A stretch of 10,418 nt of DNA from JBKEHD01 sp046710445 (lineage in GTDB: Bacteria > Pseudomonadota > Alphaproteobacteria > Rickettsiales > Midichloriaceae): assembly GCA_046710445.1 (NCBI GenBank), contig JBKEHD010000030.1:1-10418 (forward strand), in the 5' to 3' direction. How positions within the stretch are numbered: position 1 is the stretch's first letter; each line of letters starts with the position of its first letter. The notes under the pieces are model-generated. The model had not been told where the DNA came from, searched no databases, and saw only the letters and a program-made list of their open reading frames with translations. Made by a program: the position numbers and the translations under genes. Positions 1-6,897 of the stretch are shown piece after piece.

Positions 1-51
1 TACTATTTTACTTTTTTCTGTTGCAGTATATTGCTTTGCTTTTTTAGACAT
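1..51 (-). CDS. Transposase OrfA N-terminus, IS3-family type (partial)
   Basis: Only the first 17 residues are in the window: MSKKAKQYTATEKSKIV. This basic start followed by a Y-T/S-x-E-x-K-x-K-I-V pattern resembles the first helix of the small helix-turn-helix protein OrfA, which binds the element's ends and is usually fused to the OrfB integrase by frameshifting. The start is firmly set by AAGGAG at 57-62, five bases before the ATG at 49-51, the cleanest Shine-Dalgarno sequence in the window. The gene lies just inside the presumed IS terminus and has the same orientation as the upstream repeat-protein gene, so read-through transcription is possible. Whether the rest is intact cannot be seen. 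Confidence 0.6.
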   Translation of the reverse strand, partial: MSKKAKQYTATEKSKIV

Positions 52-56
52 ACAAT

Positions 57-62
57 CTCCTT
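57..62 (-). promoter_or_regulatory. Ribosome binding site of the transposase gene
   Basis: AAGGAG on the minus strand lies five bases upstream of the ATG at 49-51. It decides the start of the edge-truncated transposase gene. It is nearly a full consensus, whereas several genes here have weak or no visible sites. Confidence 0.7.
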
Positions 63-122
63 TATTTTGTTTTGAAATTATATCTCATTTTGTTAATTTT
101 GCTGTCCAGTTTATGGGGACCA

Positions 123-2000
123 TTATACTTCCTCTGATATATAATTATTCAGAGAACTTACGCCAGCTATAGAAGTTGCTAATCCTACATATTTCACTAC
201 ATCTGAAGAAAATCCAGTTGAATAAGCGGATGCTGCTTGTAGTATAAAATTTGAAATAGAAGATTTCGCCATATCAGGACCAAATTTATCTAAAAAATCA
301 ACGACACCTTTTTCTTCATATGGAGTATATACAGGCATCTCTTTAGGTTCACCATCCGTTATCCATTCAGTGAATCCATATGCAGCAGCATTAACAAACA
401 CATTTTGCAAAGAATGGCCATTACCACTCCCATAAGATTCTAATCCACTACCAATTCCGTAAATAACACTCCATGCAGTAGTATTGTTCTCAAAACTTTC
501 ATCACTAGTAAAATCCATAATACTATCTTTATTCAAAACCATCTGCTTCACCAAACCTCCTCCTACTAATGCAGCATCATAATATTTATCCAACTTTACT
601 ATTACAGCTTTCTCCACAGCCTCTTGTTTATTTTTAATACCATATTCATCTATGCTACTTTTATCTTTAGATTCAACTTCTTTCCCCGCTTCTTTTTTTA
701 ATGCGGCATCTTTTTTCTTTGCTTCTTTCTTTTCTTTAAAGCTTAATTTCACATGATCTTTATTAACTTCTTTCCCTGCTTCCTTACTTTCTTTCTTTGC
801 TTCTTTTTGTTCTTTAGACTTTGTTTTTTTTAGTGTGTCCTCTTTTTTCTTTGCTTCTTTTTTTTCCTTACTGCTTAACTTTACGTACTCTTTCTTAACT
901 TCTTTACCCACTTCCTTACTTTCTTTTCCTGCCTCCTTTTTTTCCTTAGTGTTTAACTTTGCAGGATCCTTCTTAACTTCTTTCTCTGCTTCTTTTTTTT
1001 CTTTCTTTGCTTCTTTTTTTAATGCCGCCTCTTTTTTCTTTGCTTCCTTTTTTTCCTTACTACTTAACTTCACATGATCTTTCTTAATTTCTTTCTTTGC
1101 TTCTTTTTGTTCTTTCTTTGCTTCTTTTTTTAATGCGGCATCTTTTTTCTTTGCTTCTTTCTTTTCTTTAAAGCTTAATTTTATATGATCTCTCTTAACT
1201 TCTTTCCCAGCTTCTTCGCTTTCTTTTCCTGCGTCCTTACTTTCTTCATATTTTGCTTTTTTTACTGCAGCTTCTTTTTTCTTTACCTCTTTTTGTTCTT
1301 TAGAGTGTGCTTTTTTTAATGCTACATCTTTTTTCTTTGCTTCTTTTTTTTCCTTAAAGCTTAACTTTACAGGCCCTTCTTCAATTTCCTTTTTTCCAAA
1401 AGCTATTTTTTTCTTAATTTTTGTTGTGACTCCACTAATTTCTTTTTCTGCAATATTAAGCATTGTTACTTTATTTACTACAGTAGAATGTGATTGACCT
1501 GTATTTGATACGGAATTTACGATTATTAATTTTTTTATAGAAGGTTTCGGTGAGATGTTATCAGGCTCTACAACCATTTCATTTTCAACAATCAGATCTT
1601 CTGTTTTTTGCGATTCAATATTCTTACCATTGCTTTTATCTATATATGAAGCTGTATCTACGTATGCAGCTATACCTGCGTACACGGCCGTATCTACTAC
1701 TTGATCAACAAAACCTGAATCTTCAAATAAAAAAGAATCTATAGGAAGATTTTCTTTTAAATTAACCTTTATATCCTCTATATTTATGTTTTGTATAATA
1801 TATTGAAATTCAGTAAAATATGATTGTTTCTCAATTACATCATATTCATTGAGGACATTAAATTTCAATTCATTATTATAATATTTTTTCCATGACCAAA
1901 TAATTTCTAAATCATCCTCACTTTCTTCATCTAGTAAATTAAATTTGCTAAAATTCAATTTGCTACTATACCATAATGGTTTTACAAATATATTTTTCAT
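123..2000 (-). CDS. Unrecognised 625-residue protein with Lys/Glu-rich modular repeats
   Basis: I do not recognise this protein. Three parts are visible. Residues 1-210 are mixed, with an acidic patch (DEESEDD, 24-30) and two VDTA(V/S)Y motifs near 102-107 and 114-119. Residues 212-447 are six variable modules, each opening KL(S/N)xKEKKEA and mostly ending K-E-V/I-x-K/R-D/E-x-V, almost entirely Lys, Glu and Ala and probably long charged helices. Residues 448-625 are a Gly/Ala/Ser-rich, non-repetitive domain around GIGSGLESYGSGNGHS and NAAAYGFTEW. No signal peptide or clear membrane segment is seen. The ATG at 1998-2000 follows a purine-rich GGGGGAAGGG ribosome binding site. The TAA stop touches a presumed IS end, so the C-terminus may be altered. 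In an intracellular bacterium a secreted effector or nucleic-acid-binding protein is possible, but that is a guess. Confidence 0.8.
   Translation of the reverse strand: MKNIFVKPLWYSSKLNFSKFNLLDEESEDDLEIIWSWKKYYNNELKFNVLNEYDVIEKQSYFTEFQYIIQNINIEDIKVNLKENLPIDSFLFEDSGFVDQVVDTAVYAGIAAYVDTASYIDKSNGKNIESQKTEDLIVENEMVVEPDNISPKPSIKKLIIVNSVSNTGQSHSTVVNKVTMLNIAEKEISGVTTKIKKKIAFGKKEIEEGPVKLSFKEKKEAKKKDVALKKAHSKEQKEVKKKEAAVKKAKYEESKDAGKESEEAGKEVKRDHIKLSFKEKKEAKKKDAALKKEAKKEQKEAKKEIKKDHVKLSSKEKKEAKKKEAALKKEAKKEKKEAEKEVKKDPAKLNTKEKKEAGKESKEVGKEVKKEYVKLSSKEKKEAKKKEDTLKKTKSKEQKEAKKESKEAGKEVNKDHVKLSFKEKKEAKKKDAALKKEAGKEVESKDKSSIDEYGIKNKQEAVEKAVIVKLDKYYDAALVGGGLVKQMVLNKDSIMDFTSDESFENNTTAWSVIYGIGSGLESYGSGNGHSLQNVFVNAAAYGFTEWITDGEPKEMPVYTPYEEKGVVDFLDKFGPDMAKSSISNFILQAASAYSTGFSSDVVKYVGLATSIAGVSSLNNYISEEV
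660..1367 (-). repeat. Six tandem modules encoding KLSxKEKKEA-type repeats
   Basis: The in-frame units, in reading order, are 1367-1182, 1181-1071, 1070-960, 959-882, 881-750 and 749-660. They encode 62, 37, 37, 26, 44 and about 30 residues. All lengths are multiples of three, so the frame survives while unit length varies. Each unit begins at a KLSF, KLSS or KLNT motif followed by KEKKEA; inner segments such as KKKDAALKKEA, SKEQKEAKK and AGKES are shuffled between units. The first 62 nt of units 2 and 6 (1120-1181 and 688-749) are identical, which suggests recent duplication or recombination. On the plus strand the region is a pyrimidine-rich, C/T-dominated tract. Confidence 0.9.
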
Positions 2001-2076
2001 ATTCCCTTCCCCCTTTTTATTGCCTTTATATGCAAACTACTCTGACAATATACTTATATGCTATCATAGATTGCAA
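2001..2076 (-). promoter_or_regulatory. Candidate promoter and leader of the repeat-protein gene
   Basis: On the minus strand, TTGCAA (2071-2076) and TATATT (2047-2052) are separated by 18 bases, a plausible sigma70-type pair. A leader of about 40 nt follows, ending in a purine-rich ribosome binding site (GGGGGAAGGG) just before the ATG. In such AT-rich DNA a match of this quality can occur by chance. The TTTGCAT motif occurs twice here (around 2029-2035 and 2080-2086). The rest of the 210-bp gap up to 2210 shows no gene and no clear terminator for trxB. Confidence 0.35.
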
Positions 2077-2210
2077 CTGATGCAAATAGTAAATTCTTAT
2101 TTGGGTATATGAACTGATATTATACTTTAAGCAAGATTATATTTATCCACTATTGTGACGTAATGAATTATTAGCATTTTTTTTCAATATTATACAATTA
2201 AAATACCGCT

Positions 2211-3152
2211 CTAAGAAAGATTTTCTAGAAATTTTCCAGCTTCAAGTGCAGCCATACACCCTGTGCCTGCAGCAGTAACTGCTTGTCTGTAAATTTTATC
2301 TTGCACATCTCCTGCAGCATATATTCCTTCTAAACTTGTTTCTGTGCTATCAGGCTGTGTAATTATATATCCTTCATTATCCATTTTTAATTTATCCTTA
2401 AATAAATCAGTATTTGGCTTATGACCTATAGCAATAAACACTCCATCAACATCTATTTTTCTTTTGGATTTATCTTGAATATCTTCTATTATAACAGCAT
2501 TAACAGATTTTGGTTTCTCTGTACCCAAAACTTCATTTAATACAGAATTCCAAATTACTTTTATTTTTGGATTTTTAAATAATCTATCTTGCAATATTTT
2601 TTCTGCCCTTAATTTATCTTTACGATGCACCAACAACACTTCTGATGCATGATTTGTCAAATACAATGCTTCTTCAACAGCAGTATTTCCCCCACCTATG
2701 ACTATCACTTTTTTATTCTTATAGAAAAATCCATCGCATGTTGCGCATCCAGACACACCAAATCCCATAAATTTTTTCTCTGATTCCAAACCCAACCACT
2801 TTGCCTGTGCTCCTGTTGCAATAATCACTGTATCAGCAATATATTCTGTACCATTATCACCCAAACATTTAAATGGCCTAGATTCAGTGTTGACCTCAGA
2901 AATATAATCGCTAATTATCTTTGTTCCAACATTTTCAGCTTGTTTTTTCATTTCTTCAACAAGCCATGGACCTTGTATAGTTTCTGAAAATCCAGGATAA
3001 TTCTCTACATCTGTTGTGATAGTTAATTGCCCACCTGGTTGATATCCAGAAACTAAAACAGGTTCAAGAGCAGCACGTGCAGCATATATTGCCGCACTAT
3101 AGCCAGCAGGGCCTGACCCTATTATTAATACTTTTGTCTTAATAATACTCAT
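2211..3152 (-). CDS. trxB: Thioredoxin reductase
   Basis: This FAD- and NADPH-dependent flavoenzyme reduces thioredoxin in the cytoplasm and so supplies electrons to peroxiredoxin and other thiol proteins. The low-molecular-weight bacterial architecture is complete at 313 residues. The N-terminal FAD-binding GSGPAG is at 12-17, the redox-active pair is C136-A-T-C139 followed by D140, the NADPH-binding GGGNTAVE starts at 153, HRKDKLRA at 176-183 matches the NADPH-phosphate motif, and the C-terminal FAD motif GIYAAGDVQD ends near 285. The gene starts only three bases after the stop of the upstream peroxiredoxin gene, so the two are surely co-transcribed and probably coupled in translation. The only ribosome-binding-like bases, GAAG, lie directly against the ATG, which also favours coupling. 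The gene looks intact. Confidence 0.96.
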   Translation of the reverse strand: MSIIKTKVLIIGSGPAGYSAAIYAARAALEPVLVSGYQPGGQLTITTDVENYPGFSETIQGPWLVEEMKKQAENVGTKIISDYISEVNTESRPFKCLGDNGTEYIADTVIIATGAQAKWLGLESEKKFMGFGVSGCATCDGFFYKNKKVIVIGGGNTAVEEALYLTNHASEVLLVHRKDKLRAEKILQDRLFKNPKIKVIWNSVLNEVLGTEKPKSVNAVIIEDIQDKSKRKIDVDGVFIAIGHKPNTDLFKDKLKMDNEGYIITQPDSTETSLEGIYAAGDVQDKIYRQAVTAAGTGCMAALEAGKFLENLS

Positions 3153-3155
3153 CTT

Positions 3156-3758
3156 CTATATCTGATCAGAGTTATTACTTAAATAATCTTTAATCCCTTT
3201 TGTATTAGGTTTTATACCAGCTTTTCCTTCTTTCCAATTTGCAGGACAAACTTCTCCATGTTTTTGATGAAACATTAATGCATCTACCATCCTCATAGCT
3301 TCATCAATATTTCTACCTAATGGTAAATCATTTACTACTTGATGTCTAATTACAAAATCCTCATCAATCAAAAACGTCCCTCTTAAAGCAACTGAGTTAT
3401 TCAATAATACATCATATTTACGAGATATATCCTTTGTTATATCTGCTACCATTGGATATTTTATTTGCCCAATACCACCATCATTAATATCTATATTTTT
3501 ATACGCAAGATGAGAAAAGTGGGAATCAACACTTACAGATATCACTTCTGTATTTCTTTTTTTGAATTCTTCTAATTTTTTATCAAAAGCTATAATTTCT
3601 GAAGGGCATACAAATGTAAAATCTAATGGATAAAAAAACAAAATACCTTTTTTCCCTTTTAATACATCACTTAATTTAAAATTTTCATTAATACTATTAT
3701 CTCCCATTACGGCAGTTGCAGTAAAGTCTGGAGCTTTGTTTCCGATTAAAAACGACAT
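3156..3758 (-). CDS. Typical 2-Cys peroxiredoxin (AhpC/Prx1 subfamily)
   Basis: It reduces hydrogen peroxide and organic peroxides in the cytoplasm with thiol electrons. At 200 residues it has the normal length for the family. The peroxidatic cysteine is C51 in FYPLDFTFVCPSE, and the resolving cysteine is C171 in HGEVCPANWKEGKAGIKP; the conserved Arg is R126 in ALRGTF. A GGIG motif (94-97) resembles the GGLG loop of oxidation-sensitive peroxiredoxins, but there is no C-terminal YF motif, as is common in bacterial forms. The trxB gene follows three bases downstream, pointing to the chain NADPH, TrxB, thioredoxin, peroxiredoxin rather than an AhpF partner. The start is supported by GAGG four bases before the ATG and by a good promoter just upstream. 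The gene could be named ahpC, tsaA or prx, so no symbol is given. Confidence 0.95.
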   Translation of the reverse strand: MSFLIGNKAPDFTATAVMGDNSINENFKLSDVLKGKKGILFFYPLDFTFVCPSEIIAFDKKLEEFKKRNTEVISVSVDSHFSHLAYKNIDINDGGIGQIKYPMVADITKDISRKYDVLLNNSVALRGTFLIDEDFVIRHQVVNDLPLGRNIDEAMRMVDALMFHQKHGEVCPANWKEGKAGIKPNTKGIKDYLSNNSDQI

Positions 3759-3786
3759 AAAACCTCATTGTTAAATATTTGATATA

Positions 3787-3815
3787 AATATATGTCTTCA
3801 TTAATAAAAATTCAA
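3787..3815 (-). promoter_or_regulatory. Candidate sigma70-type promoter of the peroxiredoxin-trxB operon
   Basis: On the minus strand, TTGAAT (3810-3815) and TATATT (3787-3792) are separated by exactly 17 bases, close to the housekeeping consensus. Transcription would begin about 20-25 bases before the ATG at 3756-3758, giving a short leader. It lies just downstream of the ankyrin remnant and directly before the operon. The spacing and position make it the best promoter candidate in the window. Confidence 0.5.
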
Positions 3816-3827
3816 GTAAACAAATGA

Positions 3828-4063
3828 TTATATGCTGTTAATAACCATATAATAAAATTCATGCATATCAAATTCTTCTGTAGTTTGATTTAACTCAGCA
3901 TTACCATCTACGTGAAGCCACTCTTCTGTATCTACATGATTAACCTCTGCTCCTGCAGTAATCAAAGCTTTTATTGATTTTACATCCCCCTTACAGCAGC
4001 AGTAAGCAGATCATTTGTTACTTCTATCTTATAATTTTTCGATTGTTGAATAGCACCCCACAT
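3828..4063 (-). pseudogene. Frameshifted small ankyrin-repeat protein gene
   Basis: An ATG at 4061-4063 opens a frame reading MWGAIQQSKNYKIEVTNDLL and then TAAVRG. After a run of five G (3986-3990 as C on the plus strand) the frame meets a stop, but the shifted frame continues as DVKSIKALITAGAEVNHVD and ends near 3828 with EEFDMHEFYYMVINSI and TAA. Adding one G rejoins the halves as AAVRGDVKSIKALITAGAEV, a good match to the helix-turn-helix core of an ankyrin repeat. Restored, it would be about 78 residues with one ankyrin unit and a non-ankyrin tail, so it is probably also a remnant of a longer gene. Ankyrin proteins are common host-interaction candidates in intracellular bacteria. The rest of the 414-bp gap (3759-4172) holds only the peroxiredoxin promoter and no other gene. 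Confidence 0.65.
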
Positions 4064-4172
4064 ACCTTTCTTCTTTTATCAATCACAAGAGATTCAGCAA
4101 TTAAACAAAATATTATGTATTTTTGCTATTTTACCCTAAACAACTTCTAATTCCCTCTTTTATTAACAATGC

Positions 4173-5210
4173 CTAAAAAGTTTTGATAAGTGAAAATTTG
4201 ATGGCATGTGGATTCACATTATCTTTTGCAATCTGGTAAAAATAGTCAAAAGCCAAGGTATATTTATTATTACATTTATATGATAATTTCGTGTTAATCT
4301 TTCTTTCTGTCTTTTTTTTAGAAATTAGTGAGTGATTTAAAATAAAGTCATCTAATTTTTTTTTATCTTCCTCATCTAAATTTTTTGTAGCATATTTCTT
4401 ATAAATTTGTGTAAAAACAAATCTTTCAAAAGAATTCGAATATCTGTAATTATTGTGTATCGATACTGCAGCAGATACTTCTTCTGACAAATTTGTAGAA
4501 ACCGTAGCAACCGAATACAAATCATTTTTCTTACCTGCAGAATTCCATTTTGTTGCTATCATGACCTCAAAAAAATTATTTTTAAAATCTTTAAAATCAA
4601 AAAGTGTACCATAAGACATTCCTAATAAAAGTGATGGATTAGAAATACTGGAACCACCTTCGCCTTGTATTGCAGAAGGAAAACTTAATATAGTATCTAC
4701 AGAAATTCTGCTTTTATCTTTTTTATAAAGCAATGTTCGTATACCTATTTCATAATCTATTCCTGTAAAATTCATTTTTGCTTTTAAACTCCTTATAGGA
4801 AGGTGACGCTTATTATTTCTTGTTTTATTCTTTATAAAAGCTGCAGTTTGTTCATCTAAACTATCAAAATTACTATATTCTTCCTCTATCTCTTCTTTTT
4901 CTATTTCTAAATTAGCATTAATTCTTTGTATATCCAATTTACTAATTAATGTAAATCGATCCGTTAACCCCTTTTCATCATACTTTGATAAAATTAATTT
5001 TTTACTAACATCTTTGAATCTCAAAGTTCGATATTTATCAAAAATATATTTGAATTCAGTACTATATCCAGGATCAAGCATAATACCATAATCTCTATAT
5101 TTTTTATTTTTGCCTCTCTCCCATGCATAACCATATGCATGATGCATTTCAAAAAAACATATATTAATTATTGTCGCTACTAACCATACTCTTTTTCCCA
5201 ATAAAGACAT
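4173..5210 (-). CDS. Unrecognised exported protein, possible outer-membrane beta-barrel
   Basis: I do not recognise the family. The first 29 residues look like a signal peptide: LGKR, a hydrophobic stretch VWLVATIINICFF, then HAYGYA as a possible cleavage site. A mature part rich in short alternating segments follows, with charged inserts near 104-115 (EKEEIEEEY) and 280-310 (Lys-rich). The protein ends HAIKFSLIKTF: a terminal Phe with alternating hydrophobic residues is the usual C-terminal signature of outer-membrane beta-barrels. The start is well supported by GGAAGG about seven bases before the ATG. It overlaps the 3' end of ccmC by 47 bp in another frame, so it should be the last gene of the oxidase operon. 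Barrel topology is inferred; some family-level role in the envelope is all I would claim. Confidence 0.75.
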   Translation of the reverse strand: MSLLGKRVWLVATIINICFFEMHHAYGYAWERGKNKKYRDYGIMLDPGYSTEFKYIFDKYRTLRFKDVSKKLILSKYDEKGLTDRFTLISKLDIQRINANLEIEKEEIEEEYSNFDSLDEQTAAFIKNKTRNNKRHLPIRSLKAKMNFTGIDYEIGIRTLLYKKDKSRISVDTILSFPSAIQGEGGSSISNPSLLLGMSYGTLFDFKDFKNNFFEVMIATKWNSAGKKNDLYSVATVSTNLSEEVSAAVSIHNNYRYSNSFERFVFTQIYKKYATKNLDEEDKKKLDDFILNHSLISKKKTERKINTKLSYKCNNKYTLAFDYFYQIAKDNVNPHAIKFSLIKTF

Positions 5211-5895
5211 ATCTAACCTTCCTATTAACTATCTCAAGTCGGATGTTAATGAAAGTTACGCTTAAAGCAAGAAAAAAAATAGCGAAAAACATTAAACCCA
5301 AAGGATATATCATAGAAATATGAATTTTAGGGGCGGATAAAAGTAAAAAAGTACTTTTTTGATGCAATGTAGCCCATAAATCAACAGAAAATTTTATAAT
5401 TGGCAAATCTATGAGGCCAAATATCGCAAATATCGATGCAATTTTAGCTGATCGCTCCTTATTATTAAACGTATTTCTGAGCATAAAATATATTATTTCA
5501 AAACATAATAATATTAACATGGAAGTTAATCTTGCATCCCAAATCCACCATGTGCCCCAAGCTGGTTTTCCCCATATTGAGCCAGTTATTAATGTAGCTA
5601 AAGTTAAATAAACACTGCTAATCCCAAATGATTTTGCAATTATATCAAATATTGGTGATTTGAAAATAATAAACAATAAAGAAAATGTTCCTAAAAAAAG
5701 ATAAAACATAATGGATAACCAAGCAGAAGGAACGTGCAAATATAAAATCTTCACTAAATTAGCTTGCAAATAATCATCTGGGGAATAATAAAAAACAACA
5801 TATAACCCACAGCTTAAAAAAAATACTGATACAAATATCAACAAATATAAAATTTTAAAATAATTTTTCTCAAAGGATTTATAGTTAAAATTCAT
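5164..5895 (-). CDS. ccmC: Haem exporter / cytochrome c maturation protein CcmC
   Basis: CcmC is an inner-membrane protein of the Ccm (system I) pathway. It presents haem on the periplasmic side and loads it onto the chaperone CcmE before attachment to apocytochromes c. The protein has about six hydrophobic segments (roughly 15-37, 52-75, 93-108, 124-140, 150-165, 195-215). The diagnostic Trp-rich WWD motif WGTWWIWDARLTS is at 113-125, flanked by two His, H54 (LYLHVPSAW) and H178 (LWATLHQKS), which match the known axial haem ligands. At 243 residues it has the usual length. It starts six bases after the ccoP stop with GGAG upstream, so it belongs to the cbb3 operon. That makes sense because CcoO and CcoP need three covalent haems. 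The last 15 codons overlap the next gene. Confidence 0.95.
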   Translation of the reverse strand: MNFNYKSFEKNYFKILYLLIFVSVFFLSCGLYVVFYYSPDDYLQANLVKILYLHVPSAWLSIMFYLFLGTFSLLFIIFKSPIFDIIAKSFGISSVYLTLATLITGSIWGKPAWGTWWIWDARLTSMLILLCFEIIYFMLRNTFNNKERSAKIASIFAIFGLIDLPIIKFSVDLWATLHQKSTFLLLSAPKIHISMIYPLGLMFFAIFFLALSVTFINIRLEIVNRKVRYVFIGKKSMVSSDNN

Positions 5896-5901
5896 ATGAA
5901 T

Positions 5902-6744
5902 CTACTCTCCACCACCTAATTGATGCACATAAATTGCCAGTTGCTTTATTACTGGATCTGATAATTTTCCCTGCCAATAAGGCATCACCCCCATACGTCC
6001 ATTATAAATGACGTCATATATAGAATTGTAGTCACCACCATATATCCAAACTGCATCTCTTAAATTTGGCGCACCAAACTCTCTTAATCCTCTCCCACTA
6101 TCTCCATGGCAAGATGAACAATGTTCTTTAAATAAATTTACTGCTTTAATATCTGAATACTCATTATTATTCATATTCATAACATATTTTGTCAATTGAT
6201 CTATTTCTGAAGGTGTTAAAATCTTATCTTTACCAAATGCTGCCATTTGCGATTCACGATTTTCTTCATGACCAGAACGTATACCAAATTTTATTGTAGT
6301 GTATATCTCGTCCATTGTACCTCCCCAAATCCATGCTCCAGTAGTTAAATTTGGATATCCTATATTGCCTCCCCCTCCTGCTCCATGACAAACAGCACAA
6401 TTGTTTTGGAAAGCAGATTTTCCACCAGCCATAACAAATTTCAACAATTTTTTGTTTTGTAAAACATCTTTGAAATCTGTTTTTTCTAATTCGTCTTGGT
6501 ATACAGATCTTTGCTTTTCCATTTTCTGCAAATCTTCTGTAACTTCCTTGCTTGAAGACCAATCTAAAATACCTTTTTCATGTGGTACTGGCCAAGACGG
6601 ATATAATAACCAATATCCCATCCCAAAAAACAAAGCTCCATAAAAAAACAGCCTTAACCAAAAAGGATCGGGTCTATCATACTCTTTTATGCCATCCCAT
6701 TCATGCCCCGTGGTTTTTATTTCTTTTTCATCAACTTTTTTCAC
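5902..6744 (-). CDS. ccoP: cbb3-type cytochrome c oxidase subunit III, dihaem cytochrome c
   Basis: CcoP is the membrane-anchored dihaem cytochrome c that takes electrons from soluble cytochrome c and passes them to CcoO in the cbb3 oxidase. The N-terminal TTGHEWDGIKEYDRPDPFW (11-29) is the hallmark of CcoP and is followed by a membrane anchor at about 30-48. Two class I cytochrome c domains follow: haem one binds at C116-x-x-C119-H120 with M167 as likely sixth ligand, and haem two at C209-x-x-C212-H213 with M254. At 280 residues it is slightly shorter than many CcoP proteins but complete. The start is GTG (6742-6744), chosen because the conserved TTGHEWDGI begins only ten residues later. No clear ribosome binding site is seen, and the gene follows the ccoQ stop by five bases, suggesting coupled translation. 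Confidence 0.95.
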   Translation of the reverse strand: MKKVDEKEIKTTGHEWDGIKEYDRPDPFWLRLFFYGALFFGMGYWLLYPSWPVPHEKGILDWSSSKEVTEDLQKMEKQRSVYQDELEKTDFKDVLQNKKLLKFVMAGGKSAFQNNCAVCHGAGGGGNIGYPNLTTGAWIWGGTMDEIYTTIKFGIRSGHEENRESQMAAFGKDKILTPSEIDQLTKYVMNMNNNEYSDIKAVNLFKEHCSSCHGDSGRGLREFGAPNLRDAVWIYGGDYNSIYDVIYNGRMGVMPYWQGKLSDPVIKQLAIYVHQLGGGE

Positions 6745-6749
6745 TTTTA

Positions 6750-6893
6750 TTACTTATTATCATTGAAAGGAATGTTGCTTATTTCTTCATAAATCTTCTT
6801 AGAGTTAGGTCTGAATATCCAAAGTAACAATATTACAATAAATGATCCTAAAAATACTAAATTTACAATACCAATATAAAATAAAACACTCAT
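6750..6893 (-). CDS. ccoQ: cbb3-type cytochrome c oxidase small subunit CcoQ
   Basis: This 47-residue single-span membrane protein begins MSVLFYIGIVNLVFLGSFIV, with one hydrophobic helix at about 4-27 and a polar tail (FRPNSKKIYEEISN). It fits CcoQ, also called FixQ, which stabilises the cbb3 complex and helps associate CcoP with the CcoN-CcoO core. The sequence is poorly conserved in general, so the call depends mostly on size, topology and its place between ccoO and ccoP. The longer reading frame extends upstream to 6971, inside ccoO. I prefer the ATG at 6891-6893 because it lies four bases after the ccoO stop and has an AGGTGG ribosome binding site about eight bases upstream. Confidence 0.88.
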   Translation of the reverse strand: MSVLFYIGIVNLVFLGSFIVILLLWIFRPNSKKIYEEISNIPFNDNK

Positions 6894-6897
6894 AAAT

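Larger units (their letters stand above)
1..122 (-). mobile_element. End of an IS3-family-like insertion sequence (partial, runs off the left edge)
   Basis: Read on the minus strand, the element appears to begin at position 122 with TGGTCCCCATAAACTGGACA. This has the terminal TG and the C-rich block followed by a CTGGACA-type stretch that I know from ends of IS3-family elements. A 70-nt leader follows, then a strong ribosome binding site and the start of a transposase-like OrfA. The element's other end and its inverted repeat lie outside the window, so its length and completeness cannot be judged. The TAA stop of the neighbouring 625-residue gene occupies 123-125 and touches the presumed tip, so the insertion may have shaped the end of that gene. 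The family call rests on the terminus and 17 codons only. Confidence 0.6.

Noticed and set aside
835..1077. Plus-strand open frame rich in Phe and Ser opposite the repeat region
   Set aside because: It is the complement of the Lys/Glu codon repeats. Its low-complexity Phe/Ser composition and lack of a ribosome binding site show it is a shadow.
660..1367. Regular repeats that could suggest a CRISPR array
   Set aside because: Units are coding, in frame, of varying length and without unique spacers between constant repeats.
2141..2210. Possible terminator after trxB (A/T-rich stretch with a run of eight A on the minus strand)
   Set aside because: No stable GC-containing stem precedes the run, and the minus-strand run is A rather than T.
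6266..6562. Second open frame on the minus strand inside ccoP
   Set aside because: It overlaps the haem-binding region of a clearly real gene in another frame, and its product has no recognisable features.
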